DNA of 29,585 nt from JAWXCH01 sp034440595. GTDB taxonomy: Bacteria; Planctomycetota; Planctomycetia; Pirellulales; JALHPA01. The notes under the pieces are model-generated. The model was not told the origin of the DNA and did no database searches. It worked only from the letters and a program-made list of their open reading frames with translations. Within the stretch, counting starts at the first letter, position 1, and each line of letters begins with the position of its first letter. Shown here in pieces: positions 14,103 through 28,530 of this stretch. The stretch is from assembly GCA_034440595.1 (NCBI GenBank), contig JAWXCH010000306.1:1-29585 (forward strand), written 5' to 3'. The translations under genes and the position numbers were made by a program.

Positions 14103-15461
14103 GTGAACGCGCTCAAATCGCTCGTTCTGCTGACGGTCTTGGTCAGCGTTGGTGCCATGGTGTACCAATCGCTGTACAAGGGTGGCCCGGTCACGCCGGA
14201 CGGGACGGACCCTGCTGCCGTTAGCCCGATCAGTGTTGAAATTGGTGGCACCGACGAGACTGCGGGGGATTTTAAACCGCAGGTGCTAAGCCCTAGCGGT
14301 GGATCTGCGCCTGCATTCGGCGCTGCCCCCTCGCGCGATTTTGCCGGTTCGACCAGTACTGCCAGCAGCATGCCACCGCCAGTGACCAGTCTCAGTGCAT
14401 CCCAACCAAGTGGAAGCCGCGATTTTCCGTCTGCGTTTGCGCCACCCGCTGCCAGCAGTCCACCGGCAGACAGCAGTTCAGTCGAGGCAGCCAATTCGAG
14501 TGTACCTCCCGCCGGTGGTAACACAGCGGCACTTCCGATCGCTGCATTTTCCGGCAGTCCGGCCGGCGCAAGTTCGGATAATGTTGCTGATCCGCTCGCA
14601 GCCGCTGGAAAGACACCGACGGACCCCGCGAAAGATGCGGAACTATTGCCATTTATGAACGACGGTCGCGGGCCAACGAATGCCGCTGCCACCAACCCCA
14701 ACGAACCTTCCGCCTACCAAATTGCTCGACAGAACATTGAACCTCTGTTGCAAGCCGGGCGGCTGGAAGAGGCCCTTAAGGAACTATCGGTTTGGAACCG
14801 TAGTCCTGAGTTGAAGCCGACCGAAGTGGCAGAATTGCATGACCTGTTGTCGAAGCTAGCTGGCACGGTCGTCTATTCGCGCGAGCATCACCTGGCCCCC
14901 GCATATCAGGTTCAAGAAGGGGAAAAGCTAACCGATATTGCTCAAAAACACGGCCTGCCGTGGGAACTGCTGGCCAAGATCAATGGCATTCAGGATCCCA
15001 ACCAACTTTACACGGGCGAGTCCTTGAAAGTCATGCGCGGCCCATTCTCGGCGTCTGTCCATCTGCAAGATAAACACATCGACGTGATGATCAACGGTGC
15101 CTACGCCGGTCGCTTTGAATTGATTGGTGCCGGGCCGGACGTGGCTACGCTGAAAGGGGAACACACCGTGACCAAGAAAACGGTCAAGCCGGTCTACAAC
15201 GGCCCGGAGGGTGAGATCCCGGCTGGTGACCCGCGTAATCCGCTTGGTAGCTTGTTGATTGTGGCTGGCAAGGGTCTGGCCATTCACGACGCATCGGCAG
15301 AGCATGCCACGGCGGAGGATCCTCGCACGACGTTGCGTCTGAAAAGCAGGGACATGGAAGATCTGTTTGATATTCTTTCGCTTGGGTCACGGATTACGGT
15401 GAACGTGAGTGAACCAAGCGAAACCACGATTGGTGGTTCTCCTACTGGGATGCAACGCTAG
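14103..15461 (+). CDS. LysM protein with degenerate L,D-transpeptidase (YkuD) domain
   Basis: Envelope protein of 452 residues starting at GTG 14103, with GGAGGA seven bases upstream. An N-terminal hydrophobic helix (3-21) is a signal anchor. A long disordered Ser/Pro/Ala linker runs from about 25 to 200. A helical segment (about 204-255, LEEALKELSVW) precedes a LysM peptidoglycan-binding domain (268-311, YQVQEGEKLTDIAQKHGLPW). A YkuD-like domain (about 315-435) keeps NPLGSLLIVAGKGLAIH and DMEDLFDIL, but the catalytic S-x-G-C-x-R is replaced by DPRTTLRL, with Thr410 where the Cys should be. The enzyme is therefore probably inactive, leaving a peptidoglycan-binding or structural role. Such degenerate copies may be common in planctomycetes. 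It converges on fusA. Confidence 0.85.
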   Translation: MNALKSLVLLTVLVSVGAMVYQSLYKGGPVTPDGTDPAAVSPISVEIGGTDETAGDFKPQVLSPSGGSAPAFGAAPSRDFAGSTSTASSMPPPVTSLSASQPSGSRDFPSAFAPPAASSPPADSSSVEAANSSVPPAGGNTAALPIAAFSGSPAGASSDNVADPLAAAGKTPTDPAKDAELLPFMNDGRGPTNAAATNPNEPSAYQIARQNIEPLLQAGRLEEALKELSVWNRSPELKPTEVAELHDLLSKLAGTVVYSREHHLAPAYQVQEGEKLTDIAQKHGLPWELLAKINGIQDPNQLYTGESLKVMRGPFSASVHLQDKHIDVMINGAYAGRFELIGAGPDVATLKGEHTVTKKTVKPVYNGPEGEIPAGDPRNPLGSLLIVAGKGLAIHDASAEHATAEDPRTTLRLKSRDMEDLFDILSLGSRITVNVSEPSETTIGGSPTGMQR

Positions 15462-15569
15462 AGTTACAGAAGCGGTCTCCACACCGGTGACGCAATACCG
15501 ACCTTCACCTGTCCTGTGGGAGGCGTCGATTCCACTTTCAAATCTCTGCTTTCTCGCTCGCCCTCACCC

Positions 15570-15630
15570 CCTCCCCTCTCCCCGAATACGCGAGTTCTGT
15601 AGTCGAAGCCTCGTGCGTGGAGAGGGGAGG
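15570..15630. repeat. GC-rich inverted repeat between convergent LysM and fusA genes
   Basis: CCTCCCCTCTCC (15570-15581) is perfectly inverted as GGAGAGGGGAGG (15619-15630), with a 37-base loop. It lies in the 263-base gap between two convergent stop codons and may reduce read-through in both directions. There is no T tract. Its flanking CCCTCACCCC resembles the hairpin region at 1516-1565. Confidence 0.65.
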
Positions 15631-15724
15631 CTAAACAGAACGATTGACCAGGGATTGCTCCGCTAGCGCGTCGCGGCTAACACGTTAGAAAGTCAAACGT
15701 GATTTCTCGCACGTTGCACATACG

Positions 15725-17800
<2,076 letters not shown>

Positions 17801-17844
17801 GGTTTATCAGCCGAGTAGCAATTCAGTTGGGCAGCTTGAGAACG

Positions 17845-17896
17845 AAGCATCTAATGCTTTGTGACAACTCTGTGTGCCACTGGCTCCGCCAGTGCT
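17845..17896 (-). repeat. Dispersed palindromic element, copy B
   Basis: On the minus strand it reads GCACTGGCGGAGCCAGTGGC, then ACACAGA, then GTTGTCACAAAGCATTAGAT and GCTT. It is nearly identical to copy A in both blocks. It lies in the fusA leader, inverted relative to copy C 28 bases away. Confidence 0.85.
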
Positions 17897-17923
17897 GAGA
17901 ACATACCGTGCATCCAAGCGATT

Positions 17924-17984
17924 CACACTGGCAAAGCCAGTGGCACACAATCCTAATTCCTAGTCGTCACAAGGCACTAGTTTA
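17924..17984 (+). repeat. Dispersed palindromic element, copy C
   Basis: CACACTGGCAAAGCCAGTGG is followed by CACACAATCC and, after a further 11 bases, GTCGTCACAAGGCACTAGTT. It has the same block order as copy A with more substitutions and a longer spacer. Together with copy B it forms a composite inverted repeat whose outer arms are TTGTGAC (17859-17865) and GTCACAA (17966-17972). Confidence 0.8.
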
Positions 17985-18003
17985 CGAATTTTACACTCTA
18001 GCG

Positions 18004-18045
18004 CAACAAAAAGGCCGCTTGGCGCACCGATGCGCGAAAGCAGCC
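18004..18045 (-). terminator. Strong terminator after rpsG
   Basis: Read on the minus strand, GGCTGCTT pairs with AAGCGGCC (18038-18045 with 18013-18020) and GCGCA pairs with TGCGC (18031-18035 with 18022-18026) around a TCGG loop. TTTTTGTTG follows. This is a textbook intrinsic terminator 31 bases after the rpsG stop codon, between rpsG and fusA. Confidence 0.9.
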
Positions 18046-18075
18046 CTTGAAATGATACCGCTGTATGGGTAGTCG

Positions 18076-18546
18076 TTACCAGGCGAAATGTGCAAACGCC
18101 TTGTTGGCATCGGCCATGCGGTGAACGTTTTCGCGTTTCGAAATGGCGGCACCTTCGCGATTGAACGCCGAGACGATTTCTTCGGCCAGCTTCTCGTGCG
18201 TTGCGCGGCCCTTCTTTTCACGAACCGACTGCAGGATCCAGCGAATCGCCAGCGATTGCTGACGGTTGCGGTTCACTTGCATCGGCACCTGATAGGCGGC
18301 ACCACCGACGCGCTTGGAGCGGACTTCGATCGAAGGCTTCACATTCTCAATCGCACGGGTAAAGACCTCGATTGGCTCTTCGTCGGCGATTTTGGTCTTC
18401 ACAATATCCAATGCATCGTAGAACACCTTTTGAGCGGTACTCTTCTTGCCGTCGTGCATCAGGCAATTGATAAACTTGCTGGCCAGGATCGACCCAAAAC
18501 GAGGATCCTTGACGAGCATTTTTCGGCTAGCGGTAATACGACCCAT
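18076..18546 (-). CDS. rpsG: 30S ribosomal protein S7
   Basis: Primary 16S rRNA-binding protein that nucleates the 30S head and lines the E site. The product has 156 residues, the usual length. Diagnostic segments are KFINCLMHDGKKSTAQKVFY (24-43), ENVKPSIEVRSKRVGGAAYQ (67-86), VPMQVNRNRQQSLAIRWIL and the C-terminal REGAAISKRENVHRMADANKAFAHFAW. It is 91 bases downstream of rpsL on the same strand and very probably co-transcribed with it. The operon stops here at the terminator 18004-18045. Confidence 0.98.
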   Translation of the reverse strand: MGRITASRKMLVKDPRFGSILASKFINCLMHDGKKSTAQKVFYDALDIVKTKIADEEPIEVFTRAIENVKPSIEVRSKRVGGAAYQVPMQVNRNRQQSLAIRWILQSVREKKGRATHEKLAEEIVSAFNREGAAISKRENVHRMADANKAFAHFAW

Positions 18547-18637
18547 AAGTGCAGATGCCTATCCAGTTTTTGCTTCAAGAGTATCGATAATCGATTGCCA
18601 GCAGGTAAAGCCGACAACCGCAACATGTATTTAGACT

Positions 18638-19012
18638 TTATTTACTCGGCCGCTTGGTACCGTACAAGCTGCGCGACTGACGGCGACCGTCGACACCAAG
18701 CGTGTCGAGCGCACCGCGAACGATGTGATAACGCACACCCGGCAGATCGCGAACACGACCACCACGCACCAGCACAATGCTATGTTCTTGCAGCGTGTGA
18801 CCTTCGCCCGGGATATACACGGTCACTTCCTTGCCGTTCGACAGCCGCACGCGAGCGATCTTGCGCATCGCCGAGTTCGGCTTCTTAGGCGTCATGGTCT
18901 TGACCTGCAAACAAACGCCACGCTTCTGCGGGCACCGATCCAGCACCGGTGACTTGCTGAACTTACGAGGCGGCTTGCGGTTTTTCTTGACCAGTTGATT
19001 GATCGTCGGCAT
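18638..19012 (-). CDS. rpsL: 30S ribosomal protein S12, with Arg at position 88
   Basis: Decoding-centre protein of 124 residues. CPQKRGVC (27-34), TPKKPNSAMRKIARVRLSNG (41-60) and GEGHTLQEHS are canonical. Lys43 is present, but position 88 in the GGRVxDLPGVRYH loop is Arg (CGC, minus strand 18751-18749) where most bacteria have Lys. In E. coli and Mycobacterium, Lys88Arg (Lys87 without the initiator Met) gives streptomycin resistance, so reduced streptomycin sensitivity is predicted. The gene follows rpoC by 141 bases on the same strand, with no terminator visible between. A TTGACA at 19100-19105 could be part of an rpsL promoter, but no good -10 follows. Confidence 0.98.
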   Translation of the reverse strand: MPTINQLVKKNRKPPRKFSKSPVLDRCPQKRGVCLQVKTMTPKKPNSAMRKIARVRLSNGKEVTVYIPGEGHTLQEHSIVLVRGGRVRDLPGVRYHIVRGALDTLGVDGRRQSRSLYGTKRPSK

Positions 19013-19153
19013 GCAAACTTCTTTCGCGACAAATAGTTATAACGAAACGGACCAATCCGCAATGATTGGAATCCATCAAATTAACATTTCTACGGCGATT
19101 GTCAATATCGCCCGTCGGTCAACTTCGACCCTGCTTTTCCTGCAATATTCTCA

Positions 19154-22100
19154 CTATTCTCCACCCAGCAGGGCGTCCAGGCCGCCGGCAGGTGGTGCGG
19201 TCTTGTCTTCGGCGGCACCATTGGCCTCGCCGTCGACAGCGCTGTCCAAGAGCGGGAAGTGCCGGGACATGACTTCGTCCTTCTCGTTGGCCAAAGCCGC
19301 CAAGGCGTGTGGACGAATGCGGACTTCCGACTTTTGGAACAGGCCAAAACCGGTTCCCGCTGGAATCAAGTGACCCAGAATGACGTTTTCTTTCAAACCG
19401 ACCAGATTGTCGACCTTGCCGGCCAGGGCCGCTTCGGTCAGAACCTTGGTCGTTTCCTGGAAGCTGGCCGCCGAGATAAAGCTGCTCGACTGCACCGCCG
19501 CCTTGGTAATACCAAGCAACTGTGTGCTGGCCGTGGCTGGCTTTGGCTTGACACCCTTGGCAGGTGCTCCGCCAAGTGCTTCGATCTGTGCGTTGACCTG
19601 TTCCAAAGCATCCTTTGGAACGATCGTGCCGGGGGCAAAATCGCTGTCCCCCTTGTCACTGATCTTCAGGCACTGAGCCAACTGCTGGTTGTGCCCACGG
19701 AACTCGAACTTGTCCATCACGCTGCCAGGGAGTAGCCCGGTGTCGCCAACACTTTCGATGCGGACCTTGCGGAGCATTGATGCGACAATGATTTCAATGT
19801 GCTTGTCGTCGATTTCGACGCGCTGAGCACGGTACACGTTTTGAATCTCGCGAACGAGATACTGTTGCACCGCTTCTTCGCCCGAGATCCGCAGGATATC
19901 GTGCGGCACCAGCGGTCCATCGACCAACGCTTCGCCTGCTCGCACAAAGTCGCCAGCGTGGACACGCAAATGCTTGCCGTGCGAAACGAGATGCTCACGT
20001 TCGATACCGCTTTCGCTGCGGACGATGATCGTTCGCTTGCCGCGACGCTTTTCGCCAAGCAACTCGACGGTACCATCGATCTCGGCGATAACGGCCGGAT
20101 CCTTTGGCTTGCGAGCTTCAAAGATTTCGGTCACGCGTGGCAGACCACCGGTGATGTCCTGTGTACCGGCCACCTCGCGAGGTGTCTTGGCCAGCAGCAT
20201 ACCACCGGTCACCTGTTGACCTTCGTTAACTTCGATATGTGCCTTTTCTGGCAGGTAATAGAAGTCCAGGATCTTGCCGTTTTCGTCCTGCAGCACGATC
20301 TGCGGGTGATAGTCACCCTTGTGCTCCATGATCAAGCGACGGATGTGACCGCTAGGATCCTTTTCGGGACGCATCGTTTCGCCTTCGATGACGTCCTCGT
20401 AGCGGACCTTACCGGAAACTTCGGCCAAAATCGGAATGCTATGTGGATCCCACTGGCAAAGGATCTGGCCCGGCTTGACTTCGGTGTTGTCTTCCACCTT
20501 CAGAATCGCACCGGCCGGTACTTCGTACTTCTCCAATTCGCGACCGCGTGGGTCGAGAATCGTGATTTCGCCGTTTCGCGTTAGAACGACCTGCTCGCCG
20601 GCGTCGTTTCGCACAACCTTCAGACGGGTGAACTGCACCGTTCCCGCCTTCTTGGCCTTGCTTTCGTTTTCGACCACCGCACGCTGACCGACACCACCGA
20701 TGTGGAACGTACGCATAGTGAGCTGTGTACCAGGTTCGCCAATGCTCTGTGCACCGATGATCCCGACCGCCATGCCCTCTTCGACCATCGAACCGGTCGA
20801 GAGATCCATGCCGTAGCAGCAGCGGCAAATTCCCAAAGCCGCATCGCAAGTCAACGGGCTGCGAACCTGAATGCGCTCCAGGCCCAGCTCTTCGATCTGA
20901 CGAGCGATCTCCGGCGTGATCAATTCGCTTTCGCGAACCACAACTTCGTCGGTGATTGGATTGACGATGTTGGTGCGGCTGATGCGCCCGCGAATCGAAT
21001 CGGCCAAACTGACTTCGACCTTTTCACCACGATAGATAACACCCTTGGTGATACCCTGGGTGGTCTTGCAATCGTGCAGGGTGATGACAACGTTCTGCGC
21101 GACATCGGCCAGCTTACGCGTTAGGTATCCCGAATCCGCCGTCTTGAGAGCCGTATCGGCCAGACCCTTTCGGGCACCGTGCGTCGAACTGAAGTACTCC
21201 AACACGGTCAGACCTTCGCGGAAGTTCGCCTTGATCGGCGTCTCGATGATCTTACCGGACGGCTTGGCCATCAAACCGCGCATACCAGCCAACTGGCGAA
21301 TCTGTTCCACACCACCGCGTGCACCAGAGTGCGCCATGAGGAAGATCGGATTCACGTAACCGCCGGTGCGGTAGTCGCTTTCCAGCTCGGTCATCATTTC
21401 TTTGGTGATGATTTCGCGAGCATGCGTCCAAGCATCCAGCACCTGGTTGTATCGTTCCAAGTCGGTGATGATACCGCGTTGATAGAGCTTGTTCTTCTTG
21501 AGAACTTCCTTCTCTGCTTCGCCGATGATTTTGCCTTTGGTTGCTGGCGTGATCAAGTCGTCTGTGGCAAAGGACAAACCGCTGAGCGTGCTGCTGCGGA
21601 AGCCCAGACGGTTCATATCATCCAGCAATTCAATCGTGGCGCGGCGACCGAGTGTCTGATAGCAATCGGAAATCACGCGTGCCAACTCGCTCGACCGCAT
21701 TGGAATGTTGTAGAACAGCATCCCCTCGGGCAGCATGGAGTTGAAAATCACGCGACCGACTGTCGTGTCAATCAATGCGCCGGGGGCTGACTGCGCAACA
21801 TTCTCCGTTTTTAGTCGTCGTTTACGCGGCAATCGGACCTTGATTCGAGCATGCGTACTGACCTTCTTCACGGAATAGGCCAACTGCACTTCTTCCATCG
21901 ACGAAAAGATCATCCCCTCGCCCGCCTGACCAAGCAGTGACATCGTGAGGTAGTAGCAACCCATCACCACGTCCTGCGAAGGACTGATAATCGGCGCGCC
22001 ATTGGCCGGGCTGAAAATGTTATTCGTCGACAGCATCAACGTATGAGCCTCGACCTGGGCTTCAATCGACAGTGGCAAATGCACCGCCATCTGATCACCG

Positions 22101-23479
22101 TCGAAGTCGGCATTAAAGCCTTTGCAGACCAGCGGATGGAGCTTGATCGCGTTGCCTTCGACTAGGACCGGCTCAAAAGCCTGGATACCCATGCGATGCA
22201 ACGTCGGAGCACGATTCAGCAGCACGGGGTGGTTGCGGATCACCTCTTCGAGGATATCCCACACCTCTTCATCCTTGCGCTCCAGCATTTTCTTCGCGCT
22301 CTTGATGGTGTCGGCGTGACCGAGTTCCTTCAAGCGGCGAATGATAAATGGCTGAAACAACTCCAAGGCGATTTTCTTGGGCAGCCCGCACTGATGCAGA
22401 CGAAGGTGAGGGCCGACCACGATCACGCTACGTGCCGAGTAGTCGACGCGCTTACCGAGCAAGTTTTCGCGGAAGCGGCCTTGCTTACCCTTGATCATGT
22501 CGGTCAGCGACTTCAACGGGCGATTGCTGCTGCCGAGCACCGGTCGCTTGCAACGGTTGTTGTCAAACAACGCATCCACCGACTGCTGTAGCATTCGCTT
22601 TTCGTTGCGAATGATGACCTCAGGCGCGTTCAGGTCCACCAGCTTCTTCAAGCGGTTGTTGCGGTTGATAATGCGGCGGTACAGGTCGTTCAAGTCGCTG
22701 GTGGCAAAGTTGCCACTGTCGAGCAAGACCAACGGGCGCAAATCGGGTGGGATGACCGGAATCACGTCCAGAACCATCCACTCGGGCTTGTTGTCGCTGT
22801 CGCGGATGCTCTCGACGATTTTCAGGCGATTGATCAGATCCTTCTTCTTTTGCTTGCTGTTGGTATCGTGCAGATCCTGGCGGAGTTGCTGGCTGAGCGT
22901 GACCAGATCCAGCGCCATGAGCAGCTTGCGAACTGCTTCGGCACCCATGTCGGCTTCAAACGCACTTTCGCCATAAGTCTCGCGAGCTTGGCGGTACTCC
23001 TCCTCGGTCAGCAACTGCTGACGCTTGAGCGGAGTGTCCTTGGGGTCGATGACCACGTAGTCCTGGAAGTAGATCACCTTCTCCAGGCTGCTGGTCTTCA
23101 TGTCCAACAAGTTGCCGAGGCGACTTGGCATGGCCTTGAAGAACCAGATATGCACGACTGGCGCGGCCAGTTCGATGTGCCCCATGCGCTTGCGACGCAC
23201 GCGGCTATGAGTGACCTTTACCCCGCAGCGGTCGCAGATCATTCCCTTGTACTTCATGCCGCGGTATTTACCGCAGGCGCATTCCCAGTCCTTTTCCGGT
23301 CCAAAAATACGTTCGCAGAACAAGCCGTCCTTTTCTGGACGGTAGGTGCGGTAGTTGATCGTCTCGGGCTTCTTGACTTCGCCAAACGACCAACTGCGGA
23401 TGTCGTGCGGGCGCGCCAGACTGATCTTGACCGAGGTGTAGTCGTTAATCCGATCGTACGATGCTTCGCCAATGCTCAC
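19154..23479 (-). CDS. rpoC: RNA polymerase beta prime subunit
   Basis: Catalytic subunit of RNA polymerase, 1441 residues, starting at GTG 23477-23479 with GGGAG seven bases upstream. The first zinc site is Cys67, Cys69, Cys82 and Cys85 (CACGKYRG, MICDRCGVKV). The catalytic NADFDGDQMAVH motif has its magnesium-binding aspartates at 458, 460 and 462. The second zinc site includes Cys878, Cys885 and Cys888 (TCDAALGICRCCYG) plus an upstream Cys in TLHDCKTTQG. The trigger-loop and bridge-helix region (GARGGVEQIRQLAGMRGLM, then THGARKGLADTALKTADSGY) is intact. It has a short extension ending GGLDALLGGE. It lies 128 bases after rpoB, with a strong hairpin in the gap, and is followed by rpsL. Confidence 0.99.
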   Translation of the reverse strand: MSIGEASYDRINDYTSVKISLARPHDIRSWSFGEVKKPETINYRTYRPEKDGLFCERIFGPEKDWECACGKYRGMKYKGMICDRCGVKVTHSRVRRKRMGHIELAAPVVHIWFFKAMPSRLGNLLDMKTSSLEKVIYFQDYVVIDPKDTPLKRQQLLTEEEYRQARETYGESAFEADMGAEAVRKLLMALDLVTLSQQLRQDLHDTNSKQKKKDLINRLKIVESIRDSDNKPEWMVLDVIPVIPPDLRPLVLLDSGNFATSDLNDLYRRIINRNNRLKKLVDLNAPEVIIRNEKRMLQQSVDALFDNNRCKRPVLGSSNRPLKSLTDMIKGKQGRFRENLLGKRVDYSARSVIVVGPHLRLHQCGLPKKIALELFQPFIIRRLKELGHADTIKSAKKMLERKDEEVWDILEEVIRNHPVLLNRAPTLHRMGIQAFEPVLVEGNAIKLHPLVCKGFNADFDGDQMAVHLPLSIEAQVEAHTLMLSTNNIFSPANGAPIISPSQDVVMGCYYLTMSLLGQAGEGMIFSSMEEVQLAYSVKKVSTHARIKVRLPRKRRLKTENVAQSAPGALIDTTVGRVIFNSMLPEGMLFYNIPMRSSELARVISDCYQTLGRRATIELLDDMNRLGFRSSTLSGLSFATDDLITPATKGKIIGEAEKEVLKKNKLYQRGIITDLERYNQVLDAWTHAREIITKEMMTELESDYRTGGYVNPIFLMAHSGARGGVEQIRQLAGMRGLMAKPSGKIIETPIKANFREGLTVLEYFSSTHGARKGLADTALKTADSGYLTRKLADVAQNVVITLHDCKTTQGITKGVIYRGEKVEVSLADSIRGRISRTNIVNPITDEVVVRESELITPEIARQIEELGLERIQVRSPLTCDAALGICRCCYGMDLSTGSMVEEGMAVGIIGAQSIGEPGTQLTMRTFHIGGVGQRAVVENESKAKKAGTVQFTRLKVVRNDAGEQVVLTRNGEITILDPRGRELEKYEVPAGAILKVEDNTEVKPGQILCQWDPHSIPILAEVSGKVRYEDVIEGETMRPEKDPSGHIRRLIMEHKGDYHPQIVLQDENGKILDFYYLPEKAHIEVNEGQQVTGGMLLAKTPREVAGTQDITGGLPRVTEIFEARKPKDPAVIAEIDGTVELLGEKRRGKRTIIVRSESGIEREHLVSHGKHLRVHAGDFVRAGEALVDGPLVPHDILRISGEEAVQQYLVREIQNVYRAQRVEIDDKHIEIIVASMLRKVRIESVGDTGLLPGSVMDKFEFRGHNQQLAQCLKISDKGDSDFAPGTIVPKDALEQVNAQIEALGGAPAKGVKPKPATASTQLLGITKAAVQSSSFISAASFQETTKVLTEAALAGKVDNLVGLKENVILGHLIPAGTGFGLFQKSEVRIRPHALAALANEKDEVMSRHFPLLDSAVDGEANGAAEDKTAPPAGGLDALLGGE

Positions 23480-23540
23480 GTTAAAACTCCCTGTATCGGT
23501 GTTACCGAGGAGTGAAATGAATCACGTTAACTGATGTCTT

Positions 23541-23574
23541 GCGGCGTCTGCCAGCAATTGACTGGCGACGCCGC
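23541..23574 (-). other. Long hairpin in the rpoB-rpoC gap
   Basis: GCGGCGTC and GACGCCGC enclose GCCAG and CTGGC, giving a 13-bp stem with one bulge and a small loop. No T tract follows, so it is not a simple terminator. It could be an RNase III-type processing site or a pause element setting the beta to beta prime ratio. Confidence 0.7.
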
Positions 23575-23607
23575 TCTGATTTTCTTGCGGAGATTTGAGC
23601 GACAGGG

Positions 23608-27324
<3,717 letters not shown>

Positions 27325-27686
27325 AGGCGGGAATACTCCTCAGATGTTTGTACTGCAGATAGGTGAACCGTACACTGCCAACAGCCGGCAGGCCCGATAT
27401 TCATTGTCACAGGTTTCGATATCGCAATACTGCGCCACGAACCTGCCGCGGGGATAGAGAACTAACGCCAGTGGGAAGCGCCTAGCGGCATGCGCCAGCG
27501 CAACAGCGATCCCTTGCAGGGAACGCCTTGATTGACTGCCAATCGAAAAGGCCATTCGGTCCAAAAAGCACGCTGCTGCGTGGTGAAGGTTAAAGAAGAA
27601 GTTCGCCGACAAGGTTGCCTGACATTTGACCATTCCATGAAAACAATTACATGAAATATACTCAGCCATGCACACTTTCTTTATGA
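27325..27686 (-). other. Long rpoB leader
   Basis: The region between the predicted transcription start (near 27680) and the rpoB ATG. It contains inverted repeats such as CGGCAGG (27386-27392) with CCTGCCG (27442-27448). A 111-codon frame starting with GTG at 27675 has an odd Cys-rich composition and no family, so I do not call it. The unusual length suggests post-transcriptional control of rpoBC, but no known leader motif is recognised. Confidence 0.4.
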
Positions 27687-27716
27687 ACTATACACGTTTG
27701 GCACGACTTTTATCAA
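27687..27716 (-). promoter_or_regulatory. Promoter of rpoBC
   Basis: On the minus strand TTGATA (27711-27716) and TATAGT (27687-27692) are separated by 18 bases. Each box differs from the sigma-70 consensus at one position. It lies downstream of the rplL terminator-like hairpin and upstream of rpoB. Confidence 0.7.
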
Positions 27717-27795
27717 TCGTTTCAAACGCTCGACTACAACCCGCACGCTAACTTTCACGCCAAAACAGGCGTGCTAGCAGACCCGATGACCCCTC

Positions 27796-27822
27796 AAAAA
27801 GGCACCCTATGAAGGGCTTTTT
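27796..27822 (-). terminator. Terminator or attenuator after rplL
   Basis: On the minus strand AAAAAG-CCCT-TCAT-AGGG-(TGC bulge)-CTTTTT. The A5/T5 arms give a U-rich 3' side typical of intrinsic termination. It begins about 130 bases after the rplL stop, in the position where many bacteria attenuate between the stalk genes and rpoBC. Confidence 0.55.
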
Positions 27823-27954
27823 ACCAATAACTGCTAAGCTTGAAGCAGGCAAACGGCCGCTGACCCCTTCCAGACAGCCATTTACGTGCAAGCACGCGAG
27901 GCGGTCCCAGGAAGGTGTCTAACTGAAGCCCGACCGACACTTAGCAGGTTGGTA

Positions 27955-28371
27955 CTACTTGACGCTGACCTTGCCGCCAGCTTCCTCAAGTTCCTTCTTG
28001 AGCTTCTCGGCGTCTTCCTTCGAGATCCCTTCCTTCAGCTTGTTTGGGGCACCTTCGACCATGTCCTTGGCTTCTTTCAAGCCGAGACCAGTTGCCGAAC
28101 GAACCACCTTGATAACGCCAATCTTCTTGGCGGCATCAAAGCCTTCCAGGATAACATCGAATTCAGTCTGTGCTTCAACAGGAGCAGCAGGTCCACCGGC
28201 ACCAGGACCAGCGGCCATCATCACAGCGCCACCTGCGGCAGCCTTGATGCCATGTACCTCTTCCAAATAGTCGCTCAACTCTTTCGCTTGCTTCAGCGTC
28301 AGAGTGACGATCTTGTCCCCCAGCTCCTTGGTCGCTGACGAGAATTCTTGTGTAGCTTCGGCTGTTGCCAT
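27955..28371 (-). CDS. rplL: 50S ribosomal protein L7/L12
   Basis: Stalk protein of 138 residues that recruits translational GTPases such as the EF-G encoded downstream. I take ATG 28369-28371; a TTG three codons upstream is closer to AAAGGA and remains possible. The N-terminal dimerisation helices (LTLKQAKELSDYLEEVHG) are joined by an Ala/Gly/Pro hinge (AAAGGAVMMAAGPGAGGPAA) to the conserved C-terminal domain (EFDVILEGFDAAKKIGVIKV, GLGLKEAKDMVEGAP, KLKKELEEAGGKVSVK). It is 159 bases downstream of rplJ, the usual stalk pair. Several copies assemble on L10. Confidence 0.97.
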   Translation of the reverse strand: MATAEATQEFSSATKELGDKIVTLTLKQAKELSDYLEEVHGIKAAAGGAVMMAAGPGAGGPAAPVEAQTEFDVILEGFDAAKKIGVIKVVRSATGLGLKEAKDMVEGAPNKLKEGISKEDAEKLKKELEEAGGKVSVK

Positions 28372-28530
28372 GTTGGTCAATCGTCCTTTCTCACTCTAAG
28401 GTGCCTGGCCCCTCCACTTGAGGAAACCAATCACAAAACGGGATGGTAGTCTGCAAACTCTATATCAGTCCGGATTCTCTCACGCCCTACAAGAAGCAAT
28501 GAGCTAATTTCTTCATATCACACAACCACA

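Noticed and set aside
27340..27675. 111-codon frame in the rpoB leader, considered as a leader protein
   Set aside because: Cys-rich and without family features; the GTG start has no good ribosome binding site and the frame overlaps leader stems.
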